Assembly (NCBI GenBank): GCA_945905925.1
Contig: CAMDQN010000069.1
Coordinates: 1-35,025, forward strand
DNA length: 35,025 nucleotides
Direction: 5' to 3'
Source: Singulisphaera sp. GP187
GTDB taxonomy: Bacteria; Planctomycetota; Planctomycetia; Gemmatales; Gemmataceae
Part shown: piece after piece, positions 4,845 through 14,481 of the stretch
Layout: every line of letters begins with the position of its first letter
Position numbering within the stretch: position 1 is the stretch's first letter
Notes under the pieces: model-generated
Told to the model about the DNA's origin: nothing
Seen by the model: only the letters and a program-made list of their open reading frames with translations
The model's database searches: none
Translations under genes and position numbers: made by a program

Positions 4845-6122
4845 ATGACGGCCCGGGCGGTCCACTGGCATGAGGGCATGTTCCTCCAGCCGCACCAGTT
4901 CCAGGCCGAACACCGGTATCTGACCGCGCGCGCGCACCGCGCCGCGAGTTGGCCGACACATCATGTATGGGGTCTTCGGACGGTCGAAGTCGATACCGAC
5001 GCGCTCGCCAACAACCGGCTCGTGGTGCGGGCGTTGCAGGCCGTGTTTCGCGACGGCACACCGATCGAGGTTCCCGCCGACGGGCTACTCCCCACGCTCG
5101 AACTGAAGGGACTGTTCGAGCCAGGACAGCCGCTGATGGTTCACCTCGCCATCCCCGCGCTCAACCTGGGTAAGGCGAACGTGGCCGAAGACCAGTCCGA
5201 TCCGAACGCGCGATACCGGCTCGACACGCAGGAACTCGAAGACGAGAACACCGGCGTGAACCCGCAGCCGATCCAGGTCCGGCGCCACAACCTCCGCTTT
5301 CTCGTCGGCGATCAGGATCAGACCGGGTTCATAACACTCCCGCTCGTACGGCTCGTGAAATCGGCGATTGCGAACGCGCCGCCGGAAGTCGACGTGTCGT
5401 ACATTCCGCCGGTACTCGCGTGCGACACGTGGCCGGCGCTGCACGCCGATATCCTTCAATCACTGTTCGACCGCATCGGGCGGAAGCGCGAGCGGCTCGC
5501 CAGCGCGCTCGCGGCCCGCGGCGGCGCGCTCGTGGGCACCGACCCGCAGGACGCCGTGAGCGCCGCGCACCTTCGCGAACTGAACGAATCCTACGCGGTG
5601 TTGAGCGTGATCGCGTTCACGCCCGGGATTCCGCCGCTCTTGGCGTACACCGAACTGTGCAGGCTCGTGGGGCAACTCGCGATCTTCGACCGCTCCGGGC
5701 GCTGGCCGGCGATTCCGCCCTACGACCACGACGACCTCGGCGGATGTTTCTATCGCGTGAAGGTGTATCTCGACACGCTGCTCGACATCCTGCCGGAACC
5801 GGAGTACAAGGAGCGGCCCTTCATCGGGATGGGTCTTCGGATGCAGGCCGCGATCGAACCGACATGGCTCGATCCCGCGTGGGAACTGTACCTCGGCGTT
5901 CGAACCGCCCGCGAGCGTGCCGCCGCGATACGGCAAGGCGCGGCTCGCGCGCATGGCGATGTTCGCGGGGCTGACCGTGCTGGTGTGCGTCCCGTTCGGC
6001 GTGCTGCTCGCGGCGCGGCAGTTGGTGAAGTGACGCGGGCGCGCCGGTTGACGCCTCGGGCTTACGCCCACAGGCTAAGAACAGCCGCCCCATCCGGGGC
6101 TGAAGACAGAACACCAATCTGA
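4845..6122 (+). CDS. tssK: Type VI secretion baseplate protein TssK, 3'-altered
   Basis: TssK links the T6SS baseplate wedge to the inner-membrane complex. The start at 4845 gives the family hallmark VHWHEGMFLQPHQFQ within the first 20 residues; the longer open frame upstream (from 4548) is the shadow of ribD and a hairpin. Family-like sequence continues through IPPLLAYTELCRLVGQLAIF, LGGCFYRVKVYLDTLL and PTWLDPAWELYLGVR, to about base 5898 (~351 residues; TssK is usually ~440). After that the frame encodes only Arg/Ala-rich sequence up to 6122, while another frame encodes a membrane segment (next entry). I infer a deletion or frameshift that removed the C-terminal domain, which contacts the membrane complex. 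The protein is probably non-functional unless the cluster is divergent. Confidence 0.8.
   Translation: MTARAVHWHEGMFLQPHQFQAEHRYLTARAHRAASWPTHHVWGLRTVEVDTDALANNRLVVRALQAVFRDGTPIEVPADGLLPTLELKGLFEPGQPLMVHLAIPALNLGKANVAEDQSDPNARYRLDTQELEDENTGVNPQPIQVRRHNLRFLVGDQDQTGFITLPLVRLVKSAIANAPPEVDVSYIPPVLACDTWPALHADILQSLFDRIGRKRERLASALAARGGALVGTDPQDAVSAAHLRELNESYAVLSVIAFTPGIPPLLAYTELCRLVGQLAIFDRSGRWPAIPPYDHDDLGGCFYRVKVYLDTLLDILPEPEYKERPFIGMGLRMQAAIEPTWLDPAWELYLGVRTARERAAAIRQGAARAHGDVRGADRAGVRPVRRAARGAAVGEVTRARRLTPRAYAHRLRTAAPSGAEDRTPI
5899..6033 (+). pseudogene. Out-of-frame membrane tail, possibly the end of TssL/DotU
   Basis: In a different frame from tssK, the sequence from about 5899 to the TGA at 6031-6033 reads ...YGKARLARM, then the hydrophobic AMFAGLTVLVCVPFGVLLAA and RQLVK. 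A basic stretch followed by a single C-terminal membrane helix is how DotU/TssL proteins end, and tssL normally follows tssK. I infer a deletion that joined tssK to the 3' end of tssL. An internal ATG at 5953 would give only a 26-residue peptide. Identification is tentative because only the tail remains. Confidence 0.4.
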
Positions 6123-6164
6123 AGCCCGGAAGGGCGATTGTTCTTAGCCTGTGGGCGTAAGCCC
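6058..6164. repeat. Inverted repeat pair with GGGCTTACGCCC core
   Basis: Arms at about 6058-6083 and 6139-6164 are complementary over ~26 nt (GGGCTTACGCCCACAGGCTA and onwards). Each arm contains its own mini-hairpin GGGC-TTAC-GCCC. The spacer is also partly palindromic (CTGAAGACAG ... CTGAAG). It lies between the tssK/tssL remnant and the tssM-like gene. Confidence 0.85.
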
Positions 6165-6185
6165 CAGGCTCTTTCAGGGCGCCGC

Positions 6186-7683
6186 ATGTTCACACGCTTC
6201 TTCCGCTGGCTCACATCTCGCAAGGTGCTGCGAGTCATCGTGTGGGCGCTCCACATTCTCGTCGTGATCCTCGTCACGCTCGGGCTGTACGCGATCAACC
6301 AGCGCTACCACCTCGAAACCGAACTGCTCTCCCCCCTTCCCGAGCCTGTACGCGTACTGGCTGCCACTGCTGTTCCTACTCATGTACGTCGGGGCGTGGT
6401 TCGGCTACTGGTTCTTCCGACTGTTAACCGATCCGCGAGACGGCTCGCACCCCGACATCGACGACGCCTGGGAAGCCGCTCTGAAGGCGCTCGACGCGGC
6501 CGGGATCGAGCCGACCGAAGTGCCGCTGTTCGTCGTGATCGGCAAACCGCGAACGGACCTCGCGGACTTCTTCGCTGCCACGCGTCTACCGTTCGCGGTG
6601 CGCGCGGAACCACGAACACCGGGCGCGCCGGTGCAGGTGTACGCGACCCGCGACGCGGTGTTCGTGGTGTGCCCCGGTGCGTCGGTGCTGTGCCGGCTCG
6701 CGGACATCTTCGTGAGTGAAGCGAAGGCTGCGGAGCCCGCTCCGCCGCCTGCCGGGTTCGATCTGCTCGACAGCCCGGAGCGCCCGGTGGAAGTGCTACC
6801 CGGCGACACGCAAGTTGTCGTGCCCGAAGCCGGCGCCGCGTCGGTCGAGGTACTGGGGGAATGGTTACCGCGACCGGGCGTGTCCGACGTGCCGGCTATT
6901 CCCACCGATGAAGCGGAACGACTCGCGGGGCGCTTGAAATATCTGTGCCGGCTCGTCGCGGAGCGCCGACGACCGTTCTGTGCCGCGAACGGGATCGTGT
7001 GGCTCATTCCGGTTACCAGCACCGCGTCCGAAGCGATTGCGGAACGCACCGCTGCGGCGTGTCGCGCCGATCTGCTCGCGGCCGAAGCCGGGTTGCAGGT
7101 GCATTGCCCGGCCGTGGCGGTGGTGTGCGACGCGCAAGACCTACCAGGCTTTCGCGACATGCTCCGCGGACTGCCCAACCAACTCGCGCGCGAAAGGTTG
7201 CTGGGACGATCGTTCCCGCTCGTGCCCGTCGAGAAGCGACCGGAAGTGCTGTTCAACGGTGTGGACTGGGTCGCGCGGAGTCTGTTGCCGGGGGTCGCGT
7301 ATCAGCGGTTCGGCAGCGAGGCGGAAGGGAACGGCGAGCGCTGGTCGGTCGCGAACGCGCGACTGTGGGCGCTGTTGTGCGAACTGCACGCGCGGCGCGC
7401 GGCGCTGGTGCGCCTCTTGGGGCAGGGCATCACGGACGGGAGCCACCGCCCGCCGATGCTCGCGGGCGCGTACCTCGCGGGCACCGGGCCGGCGGAACAG
7501 GATCAGGCGTTCGCCGCAGGCGTCGTGCAGCAACTGATCGGCTTACAGAACAACGTCGGCTGGACCCCCGCGGCGCTCGCGGAAGAGAAGGACTACCGGC
7601 GCATGATTGCGATCGGCTACGCCGCGGCACTCACGTTGGTGATGGCTGTCGGGGTGTTCGCGTACCTGACGTGGCCGGAGTGA
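6186..7683 (+). CDS. tssM: TssM/IcmF-like type VI secretion membrane protein, frameshifted and short
   Basis: The ATG at 6186 opens a frame with one N-terminal membrane helix (VIVWALHILVVILVTLGLYA). Family-like sequence continues only after a shift to the +1 frame at the six-C run 6331-6336, giving ...YWLPLLFLLMYVGAWFGYWF and the rest to 7683. With five C the product would be one protein of ~498 residues. TssM is an inner-membrane ATPase-like core subunit of T6SS, normally ~1100-1200 residues. Here the Walker A region is degenerate (VVIGKPRTDLADFF) and the protein stops just after a third membrane helix (IAIGYAAALTLVMAVGVFAY), so the periplasmic domain is missing. It is either a planctomycete short form or a remnant. 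The part from 6382 alone is a 433-residue ORF. The repeat 6058-6164 precedes it. Confidence 0.65.
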
Positions 7684-7814
7684 AGCCTGGGACCGCGGGC
7701 GGTTGATCGTTACCAACGTCGGTGGGCCAGCGCCGAGCTATAGTCGGAAGGTTATCGTTCTGGTATCGCGGTGGGTCTGCGCAAAGCCTTGACCCAACCA
7801 ACAAGACCACAAGA

Positions 7815-10304
7815 CTATTTGGCGAACCCACCGGGCCGGTCCTTGAACGGCTTGAACAGCGCACCCTCGAAAGTGAACACCGGCTCCGCCTGCGGGAGCC
7901 ACGACGACCACCCGTAATAGGTCGCGCCCGCGTCGGGCGTCGCGCCCAAGTTGAACGCCACCGCTCCGCCCGGCCAGTGCATCGTCACCTGGAGCACCTG
8001 CTTGTCGCCGAACCCGTGCGAGCCTTGCGGCGGCCCCTTCTCAAACGTCTTCACCTGCAAGCGGCCCACCAGGTCGGTGAACGCGTTCACCTTCAACGGA
8101 TCGACGACGAACGCGGCGAGCGTCGATCTCGTCACACTCCACACGCCTTCCTTGTTCTTTTCGATTACCAGCTCCTGCGGCGTGCCGCTGATGTCGCCCC
8201 AACCCTTCAGTTCGATCTTGTTCACTGAGGGGCCGTTCACGGCGCGGAAGATGGCGCGGTCGCGCAGGTCCGGGTTGTGGCACACGTCGAACGCTCGCCG
8301 CTGCATGATGAACACCGCGGGCCGCCCGGGGATGCGCGTGTAGACCTTGTCTGGGTCGGCCGGGTAGTCCTTGCCGAACTCGAACGTGACCTGCTTCGGC
8401 TCGGTGTTCGGCGGCATGTCCACCACCACTTTCAGGCGCGGCGGCGAGAAGCCGTACTCCGCGAGCTTCTCCGGCTTCGGGTCTTCTTCAATGAACCGGC
8501 CGAAAGACGAGTTCGCATTCGCCAGCCGGTAGATCATCTCGTTGCGCACGGTGGTGCCCTCGACGATCTGACCCTTGCGCGGGTCCGTCGGGTCGAACCG
8601 CCACAGCAGCTCCCGCGAGAGCGGGTCCGGCTTCTCGTCGCGGGTGAGCATGTAGTTGTTGATGCCGCTCACGGCGATGCGCGCCGCGTCGGAGAACAAC
8701 GGTAACGACCGGTCGAGCAGATCCAGCCGCGAAAGGGCGACCGTCGTCACCACGTCGGCGGTTTCGGCCGCGACCCCGACCTTCATCTGCGCGGGGATCG
8801 TGAACTCGTTCGGCTGGAGGCCCGGCAACGTGCGGCGCACGTAAATTACTTCGCCGTCCCTGCGGCCGAACTCGATCTTGATCGGCTCGGCCTTCTTTAC
8901 CGGTTCCGCCTTCTCGTTTGCGGGCGGGTTGAACCCATCGGTCGAGACGAACAGCGTGGCCGAAACCGCGGCGAAGTTGGCCGGGTTCGCCGCGGGGAAG
9001 TCCTTGATCGTCCGACGCGCGAACACCACGTCGAGAATCTTCTCGACAGGCACGCGGTTCGCGACCTGCGGGTCGCCCGGCCCGCCGTACAGGTGCCACT
9101 GCCGCAGTTGGCCGGTGAAGCGGAGTTTGGTCGGTGCTGGTTGCCCCGCGAGCAGGATGTCGATGCCGTCGGCCTTCTCGCGGTCCGCGTTGAGGAGCGT
9201 GCGGTCGCGGAGCGGGCTGGGGTCGAGAATCACGCCGTTCAGCCCGGACAGGTCGGCGGTCGTCGCGTGGATCACGCCCGGTTGTCCCTCGACGCGCACG
9301 TACACTTTCCCGCCGGGCGCGTGGTGCGGCATCCCCTTCATCATCGGCGGAGGCGCGGTCGCGCGCTTGCCCAAGTACACGGTCGCCTGGCCATCGCGGG
9401 CCGTCATCACGACTTTCACGAGGTCCGGATCGTCCTTGTCCAGGCCGTACTCTTTCAGGTCTTTCGGGTTGTCGATGAAGTCGGCCGGGGACGAGGCGGC
9501 CACGCTCGTGAGAGCGCCGAGCAGTCGGCGGACGCCGGTGAACGTCTCGATCGACCCGACCCCGTCGCCTTCGACATCGGCGTTGCCCCAACTCGCGAGA
9601 TCGCCGTCGAACTTCCACGCGCCGCCGAGCGGCCGGGAGAGGACCAGTGTCTTCTTCTTGTTCGGCATTTCGAGCCGGACCGCGGTGACGTCCTCGCCGA
9701 CCGCGCGCGAGTCGGACGGGAAGATGGTCAGCGTGCGGTAGTCCGCGGTCCACTTGACGAGGTCACCCGCTTTCCCGCCGCCCGTGACGACCTCGGAGCG
9801 GAACAGCGCGTCGAGTTCGCGCCGGGGCACCGCGACCGGCCGTTTCGGTTTGGCCGTCGTCGTCACGAACGCCACACCGTCGCGACCACCGAGGACGTTG
9901 CCGATGTTCAGCGTGCCGGACTTCTGATCGCCCTGGCGCAGCGTGACCTTCAGGCTCGGCGGCTGGAGGCCGGCCGCCGCGGGGTTCGTTGGAAGCTCCG
10001 CGAACACGGACGGTTTGGCCGCGAGAATCGCCTCGACCACGGCTTTAACAGCCGGGCCGTTCACCTTCGCGCGGATCGGTTCGGTGATCTCCCACTCGGT
10101 CTCGGAGACCTTGTTGAACTTGAGCGTGGTTGACGAGTCGGTCCGCTCGATGATGACCTGGTCGATGTGTTTGGATTCCACCCCGCTGAGGCCGACGAGG
10201 AGTGTGTCGGGCACTGCCGGATCCACGAAAAACGTCCGAATGAGGAGCACGGCGCCAATCAGGAGGACGCCGCCGATCAGAACCGTCGTCAGTCGGAAAT
10301 TCAT
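7815..10304 (-). CDS. DUF4340 domain protein of a Gld-like ABC export operon
   Basis: Large protein (829 aa) with one N-terminal membrane anchor (TTVLIGGVLLIGAVLLI) and a long extracytoplasmic part containing repeated DUF4340-type modules, recognisable by VESKHIDQVIIERTD ... WEITEPIRAKV near the N-terminus and SVTRSTLAAFVVDPLKVNAFTD near the C-terminus. The ATG at 10304 is preferred to the TTG at 10310 because GGGGAG lies 7 nt before it. DUF4340 proteins accompany GldG-type ABC transporters in many phyla; their role is not settled. It is the last gene of the minus-strand operon, separated from the GldG gene by the repeat 10351-10489. Its 3' end converges with the tssM-like gene across 131 bases. 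Confidence 0.85.
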   Translation of the reverse strand: MNFRLTTVLIGGVLLIGAVLLIRTFFVDPAVPDTLLVGLSGVESKHIDQVIIERTDSSTTLKFNKVSETEWEITEPIRAKVNGPAVKAVVEAILAAKPSVFAELPTNPAAAGLQPPSLKVTLRQGDQKSGTLNIGNVLGGRDGVAFVTTTAKPKRPVAVPRRELDALFRSEVVTGGGKAGDLVKWTADYRTLTIFPSDSRAVGEDVTAVRLEMPNKKKTLVLSRPLGGAWKFDGDLASWGNADVEGDGVGSIETFTGVRRLLGALTSVAASSPADFIDNPKDLKEYGLDKDDPDLVKVVMTARDGQATVYLGKRATAPPPMMKGMPHHAPGGKVYVRVEGQPGVIHATTADLSGLNGVILDPSPLRDRTLLNADREKADGIDILLAGQPAPTKLRFTGQLRQWHLYGGPGDPQVANRVPVEKILDVVFARRTIKDFPAANPANFAAVSATLFVSTDGFNPPANEKAEPVKKAEPIKIEFGRRDGEVIYVRRTLPGLQPNEFTIPAQMKVGVAAETADVVTTVALSRLDLLDRSLPLFSDAARIAVSGINNYMLTRDEKPDPLSRELLWRFDPTDPRKGQIVEGTTVRNEMIYRLANANSSFGRFIEEDPKPEKLAEYGFSPPRLKVVVDMPPNTEPKQVTFEFGKDYPADPDKVYTRIPGRPAVFIMQRRAFDVCHNPDLRDRAIFRAVNGPSVNKIELKGWGDISGTPQELVIEKNKEGVWSVTRSTLAAFVVDPLKVNAFTDLVGRLQVKTFEKGPPQGSHGFGDKQVLQVTMHWPGGAVAFNLGATPDAGATYYGWSSWLPQAEPVFTFEGALFKPFKDRPGGFAK

Positions 10305-10350
10305 ACCCAAACTCCCCGTCGTTCGTCGTCGATGCGGTTCGTTGAAGAGA

Positions 10351-10489
10351 CCTCTCCCCCCAACCCCCTCCCCTAAGAAGGGAGGGGGAGCAAGCGGTGC
10401 GGCTGGCGCCGCACCTTCTTCGGCCGCGAGCGCGAGCGAGCCGGCTCTGACTCCCCCTCCCTTCTTAGGGGAGGGGGTTGGGGGAGAGG
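10351..10489. repeat. Inverted repeat pair, CCCTCCCCTAAGAAGGGAGGG family (copy 1)
   Basis: Arms 10351-10390 and 10451-10489 are complementary with a single indel in a C/G run. Each arm holds a small hairpin CCCTCCC-CTAAGAA-GGGAGGG. The ~60-nt spacer is G+C-rich (GCGGCTGGCGCCGC). It lies between the GldG-like and DUF4340 genes. A second copy is at 34780-34871. Confidence 0.92.
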
Positions 10490-10503
10490 TTCTTCTCCGG
10501 TCC

Positions 10504-12609
10504 TTACGCTTGCTGTCGTCGGATGACCCACATGCCCAGCCCGAGCGAGACGATCACAATCAGCCCGAGGGCAACGGGCAGGTACTTGAGCCGAGTGGTG
10601 TCGATCGTCTTGGCCCCGGGCAGGGCGTACACCGCGTAGGCCTTCGACTCGATGTCCCGCGGTACCGGTGGGCGGTCGCGGAGCCAGTCTACGGTGGCCC
10701 CAACTAGGTCGAACGCGGGCGGGGTTTCCCCCCCGAACTGACCGGCGAGCGCGTCGCACACCATCAGCCCGTTGCCGTACACTGCGGCGCGGGCCGTGGC
10801 GCCCTCGCTGACCACAACCCCGACGGGCCGCGACGGCGATCGCGTGGCCGGAACCCGGATTTGCGCCGGGTACTCGTCGGTCAGCCACGTCCCTTCCTCG
10901 GTGTCGGTCGCCAGGAGCGGCGTTGCGGTCATCCCTGGCGTGGTGGTCAGAGGGGTCACCTCGCGGGGCAGCGGCATCTGGATGCTGATCCGGCGGAACA
11001 GCCGGGCGATCGGGTTCTGCGCCTTCACAGCCGCGGTGGTGAACCCGACCGGGGGCATGTTGGGCGGGATCCGGCGGTCGTTGGACAACCCGAAGAGATA
11101 CTTGTCGCCTAACGAAACGTTGAACTGCACGAGCAGCGGTTCAAGACCGGTCGGGAGTACCTTTCGCTGGGTCAGTTCAGGAGGAGTCGCACCGGAGAGA
11201 ACGACCAGTTTCCCCTTGCGCTCCACCATGTACTTGCGGATCGCCTCAACGTACTTCACATCCAGGGGCTTTTGTGGGTCGGCGACCACCAGTACGGCGC
11301 AGTCGTCGGGAACCTTCGGGTTCTCCTTCTCGAAGTTCAACGGCTGCACGTCCAGGTAGTTCTTTTCCAGGAACGCGCGGAGCCGCGTCGCGCCGCGTTC
11401 CGGGTCCGCACGACCGGAGATTTCCATTTCCTCGGACGACTGCGTGAAGTACACCTTCGGCTTCTGCTTGTTGTCCGCGAGGAACAGAAGTTCCTTCACC
11501 AGTCGGCCTTCTCCGGTGAAGATCGTCTTGCCGGGTTCGCCACGCGGTCCGGGTTCGGTGGTGAAGAACTCCTCGATCGGGATGAACGAGAACCGCTTCT
11601 TGTCACTGGGGAACGTGATCAGGATGCCCATTTCGCCGTCCTGCACCACCTGGTAGTTGGTCTTCAACTCGGCGAGGTCGGCGGTACTCGAAACGGGGCT
11701 GACGAACGTGATCTTCAGCTTGTTTCGGCTCGTCTCCTGGAACCGGAGGAGCACGTCGCGGAGGTCGCTCACCATGCGGTTCCCCGACTCCGGCATGATC
11801 GCGTACACCTGCATCGGCTCCGGCAGCGCGCGCAAGAACTCTTCCGTCTGCGGACTCATCGAGTAGAACCCGCTCCCGGTCATGTCGATCTTGTTCGAGA
11901 CGCGGTACGCGAACACCACGTTGGTGATGACGAGGACGACTAACAGAACCAGTGCGGTCAACCCGAGGTTGGTGCCGTACACGAGCTTGCGGATGGACGG
12001 GTTGTTCCGCTCCTCGGCGCGTGCCGGGGTGACAGCGGCGAGACCCATCGCGGCCCCGAGGGCGACCATCAGGATCGGGATCAGCACGAACCGCTGCTCC
12101 TCCTCCTTGCCCTTTTCGAGCCAGTTGACGATACTCTCGCTCCACCGGTAGAAGAACACTCCACCGGCCGCGATGAGCAGCAGGGCTAACAGACCGCCAA
12201 CGACCAGAATGACCGTCCGGGCCTCGGTACGCTGGAGCACTTCCGTCTTTTGGGGAGGTGCAACGAGCAACAGCACCGCACCGGCGCCGACGATCAGAAA
12301 CCCGCCGAGCGCGGCGAACGCGCCCCACCGGAAATCGCTCTGCTTCGTACTCGTGACCGACTTCGCCGCATCCGGTTTGTCGGGGTCGAGCGGGTTCGAC
12401 ACCGGCGCCTTGTCCGGTGTCGCCTCCGTCTCGGTCGGTTTCTGGAACCCCTTGACCGCCAGATACCCACCGCCCAGTAGGAACGCGATCGCCAGGCTGG
12501 CCAGCGCGATCCCCGCGTTCTGGCGCTGGGTCCGAACGAACTCGACGACCGGGTTCCCGGCGCTCGGGGCCGCGGGGGTCGGGGTCGGGGTGGGTGGCGT
12601 CGGTTGCAT
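10504..12609 (-). CDS. gldG: GldG-type ABC transporter auxiliary membrane protein
   Basis: About 701 residues from ATG 12609; the open frame extends further upstream but would overlap the permease end, so the ATG giving MQPTPPTPTPTP is chosen. A Pro/Thr-rich start is followed by five membrane helices in the first ~300 residues (IALASLAIAFLLGGGYLAV ... LTALVLLVVLVITNVVFAY), then the GldG soluble domain (SMSPQTEEFLRALPEPMQVY, LLRFQETSRNKLKITFVSP, FFTTEPGPRGEPGKTIFTGEG), and a C-terminal helix with basic tail. GldG and GldF form the membrane part of an ABC-2 type exporter first described in Bacteroidetes gliding. No gliding function should be assumed in a planctomycete. It lies downstream of the permease (spacing 52 nt) and upstream of DUF4340. 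Confidence 0.85.
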   Translation of the reverse strand: MQPTPPTPTPTPAAPSAGNPVVEFVRTQRQNAGIALASLAIAFLLGGGYLAVKGFQKPTETEATPDKAPVSNPLDPDKPDAAKSVTSTKQSDFRWGAFAALGGFLIVGAGAVLLLVAPPQKTEVLQRTEARTVILVVGGLLALLLIAAGGVFFYRWSESIVNWLEKGKEEEQRFVLIPILMVALGAAMGLAAVTPARAEERNNPSIRKLVYGTNLGLTALVLLVVLVITNVVFAYRVSNKIDMTGSGFYSMSPQTEEFLRALPEPMQVYAIMPESGNRMVSDLRDVLLRFQETSRNKLKITFVSPVSSTADLAELKTNYQVVQDGEMGILITFPSDKKRFSFIPIEEFFTTEPGPRGEPGKTIFTGEGRLVKELLFLADNKQKPKVYFTQSSEEMEISGRADPERGATRLRAFLEKNYLDVQPLNFEKENPKVPDDCAVLVVADPQKPLDVKYVEAIRKYMVERKGKLVVLSGATPPELTQRKVLPTGLEPLLVQFNVSLGDKYLFGLSNDRRIPPNMPPVGFTTAAVKAQNPIARLFRRISIQMPLPREVTPLTTTPGMTATPLLATDTEEGTWLTDEYPAQIRVPATRSPSRPVGVVVSEGATARAAVYGNGLMVCDALAGQFGGETPPAFDLVGATVDWLRDRPPVPRDIESKAYAVYALPGAKTIDTTRLKYLPVALGLIVIVSLGLGMWVIRRQQA

Positions 12610-12661
12610 GGTTGGTTCGCGCGGGGCTACAGAGTGTCGGGATCGTGAGGTCGCGGGGCCG

Positions 12662-14458
12662 TCAGTTCCACTTGCGGGTTTCGAGAATCTTCGTCGCAAG
12701 GAACAGCCAGAACACCGTCAGCGACAGGGACAGGAGGAGGTCGCGAACCGGGAGCTGCCCGGACAGCGACTCCCGCCACATGTGATAGAAGGACAGCCGG
12801 CCCGCGACCGCGAGCAGCGCTTCCGGCAGGTCGAGCATCAGCACGTTCTGCCGTACGAACGCGAAGGCCAGCAGCATCAGGAGCACGGCAAACGTGAGCA
12901 CCGCGGCGACGATCTGATCCTTGGTGAGCGCGGAGAAGAACAGGCCCATTGCGAGGAACATCGCGCCTTGCGCAGCCAGCGTCAGGTAGAACCCGAGCAT
13001 CGGCCGGTAGTCAAACGGCGCGTCGCCGACGATTCGGAGTGCGATCAGGAACAGGCCGGCCGGAATCCAGCAGACCATGAAGAAGACCCAGGTGCCCACG
13101 AACTTGCTGGCGATCACCGGAATTTCGTTGATCGGTGCCGTCAGCAGCACCTCCAGAGTGCCAGTCCGCTTCTCTTCCGCGAGCAGGCGCATCGTCAGGG
13201 CCGGGATTTGAAGCATGAACCCGATCACGCTCAGGATGTGGACGCCGTAGTCCTGGATGATCGGCTCGCGCTGCGGGCGCCCGTCCTGCAACCCACTGGT
13301 GAACTCCACGTACGACAAACCCTGAACCAGGAGCATCCCGGCGAGGACGATGAACCCGATCGGGGAGGTGAAATACGCGCCCAGTTCGCGCCGGACGAGG
13401 GTCACGAACTGGTTGTCCGAACAGATGCCGAGGGAGATGGCGAGGTAGATCAGTCCGATGCCACCGAGGAGCGCGCCGCCCGGGATCAGGTACGGTCGGG
13501 GCGCGGTCGGCAGGTGCGAACCGGTGCTCGCCAGGGCGAACACACCAGCGACCACCAGCCCAACGCCCGCGAGGGTCGCCCGCAGCCACATCGGGAACTT
13601 ACCCATCGCACCCAGCACCACCAAACCGAGGCTGGCGAGGATGACCAGGCCGCGCCCGGTTGCCTTCCAGTCGTCGAGCGCCTGCGACGGCTTCCGCAGC
13701 GCTGCGGGACCGTCGAACAGAACGGTCGGGAACACCGTGCGACCGAACGAGTAGAGAACCGCCACGGCGCCGAGTGCGCCGAGTGCGAATGCGACCGAGT
13801 ATCCGATTCCGTCGTCGGTATCGGCCTGACCGAGGTAGGCGCACAGGAACCCCAGACCCAGAACCGCCAGCGCGAGACCGGGTCCGGCGAGCCAGTCCGG
13901 TCTTGCAATGCCCACAGCGAGGACGCTGGTACACAACAGCCCGCCGACCGCGAGCAGCGCGTTGGTTCCGATCGTGCGGAGGTATTCGTCAGTCTCGTGA
14001 CGCACGAACGGCACCGCGAACAACAGCGCGAGGAACCCGGCCCCCAGACCCCACGGCAGGAAGAAGTAGCCCATCGACTTGTTGTCGGTCTTGAACGGTC
14101 CCGGCACCAGCGCGGCGGCCAGCGCGAGGACGAGGAACGTCGCAGCCAGCATGCCGTACATGCGGCGGACTTCCTGCTCGCTGTCGGTGATCGCGTGGTA
14201 GAGCATCATCGCGAGGCCGACCCCGCCGAGCATGAACCCCCAACCCTCCGGCACGATCCGCGCGGTCCCGGTGGCGCGGGTGGCAATCACCACGACCGCA
14301 CCAAGAACCAGACAGAACAGGCCGATGAAGCCGACAAAGCGCGCGAACGTCGGTCCCTCGGCGCGGGTCGCCGAGGGCGCGGTTTCGGCCGGCGCGCGGA
14401 ACTGTCCCCCGGTGGTTGCGGGGATCGGATCGGTCGTCGCGGGCGGGATGCTGCTCAT
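12662..14458 (-). CDS. gldF: ABC-2 type permease, GldF-like, with extra N-terminal membrane domain
   Basis: 598 residues from ATG 14458. The C-terminal ~240 residues are the GldF/ABC-2 permease: NQFVTLVRRELGAYFTSPIG, then MLLVQGLSYVEF, MRLLAEEKRTGTLEVLLTAP (the coupling region) and six membrane helices. The N-terminal ~340 residues add about nine further membrane helices (GFIGLFCLVLGAVVVIATRA and others) not present in standalone GldF (~240 aa). This is a fusion or lineage-specific extension. Start and end are well bounded by the ATPase upstream and the GldG gene downstream. It is expected to form the translocation pore with the GldG-like protein. Confidence 0.87.
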   Translation of the reverse strand: MSSIPPATTDPIPATTGGQFRAPAETAPSATRAEGPTFARFVGFIGLFCLVLGAVVVIATRATGTARIVPEGWGFMLGGVGLAMMLYHAITDSEQEVRRMYGMLAATFLVLALAAALVPGPFKTDNKSMGYFFLPWGLGAGFLALLFAVPFVRHETDEYLRTIGTNALLAVGGLLCTSVLAVGIARPDWLAGPGLALAVLGLGFLCAYLGQADTDDGIGYSVAFALGALGAVAVLYSFGRTVFPTVLFDGPAALRKPSQALDDWKATGRGLVILASLGLVVLGAMGKFPMWLRATLAGVGLVVAGVFALASTGSHLPTAPRPYLIPGGALLGGIGLIYLAISLGICSDNQFVTLVRRELGAYFTSPIGFIVLAGMLLVQGLSYVEFTSGLQDGRPQREPIIQDYGVHILSVIGFMLQIPALTMRLLAEEKRTGTLEVLLTAPINEIPVIASKFVGTWVFFMVCWIPAGLFLIALRIVGDAPFDYRPMLGFYLTLAAQGAMFLAMGLFFSALTKDQIVAAVLTFAVLLMLLAFAFVRQNVLMLDLPEALLAVAGRLSFYHMWRESLSGQLPVRDLLLSLSLTVFWLFLATKILETRKWN

Positions 14459-14481
14459 AGGTAGTTCGCGCTCTATTTCCA

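Noticed and set aside
10351-10489. Long inverted repeat read as a transcription terminator
   Set aside because: No T-run on either side, a ~60-nt spacer, and a second copy of the family at 34780-34871; a dispersed repeat fits better.
12173-14464. 763-residue plus-strand ORF
   Set aside because: It is antisense to the GldF-like permease and the GldG start, His/Arg/Glu-rich with no domain. It is open only because of G+C-rich codon bias on the real strand.
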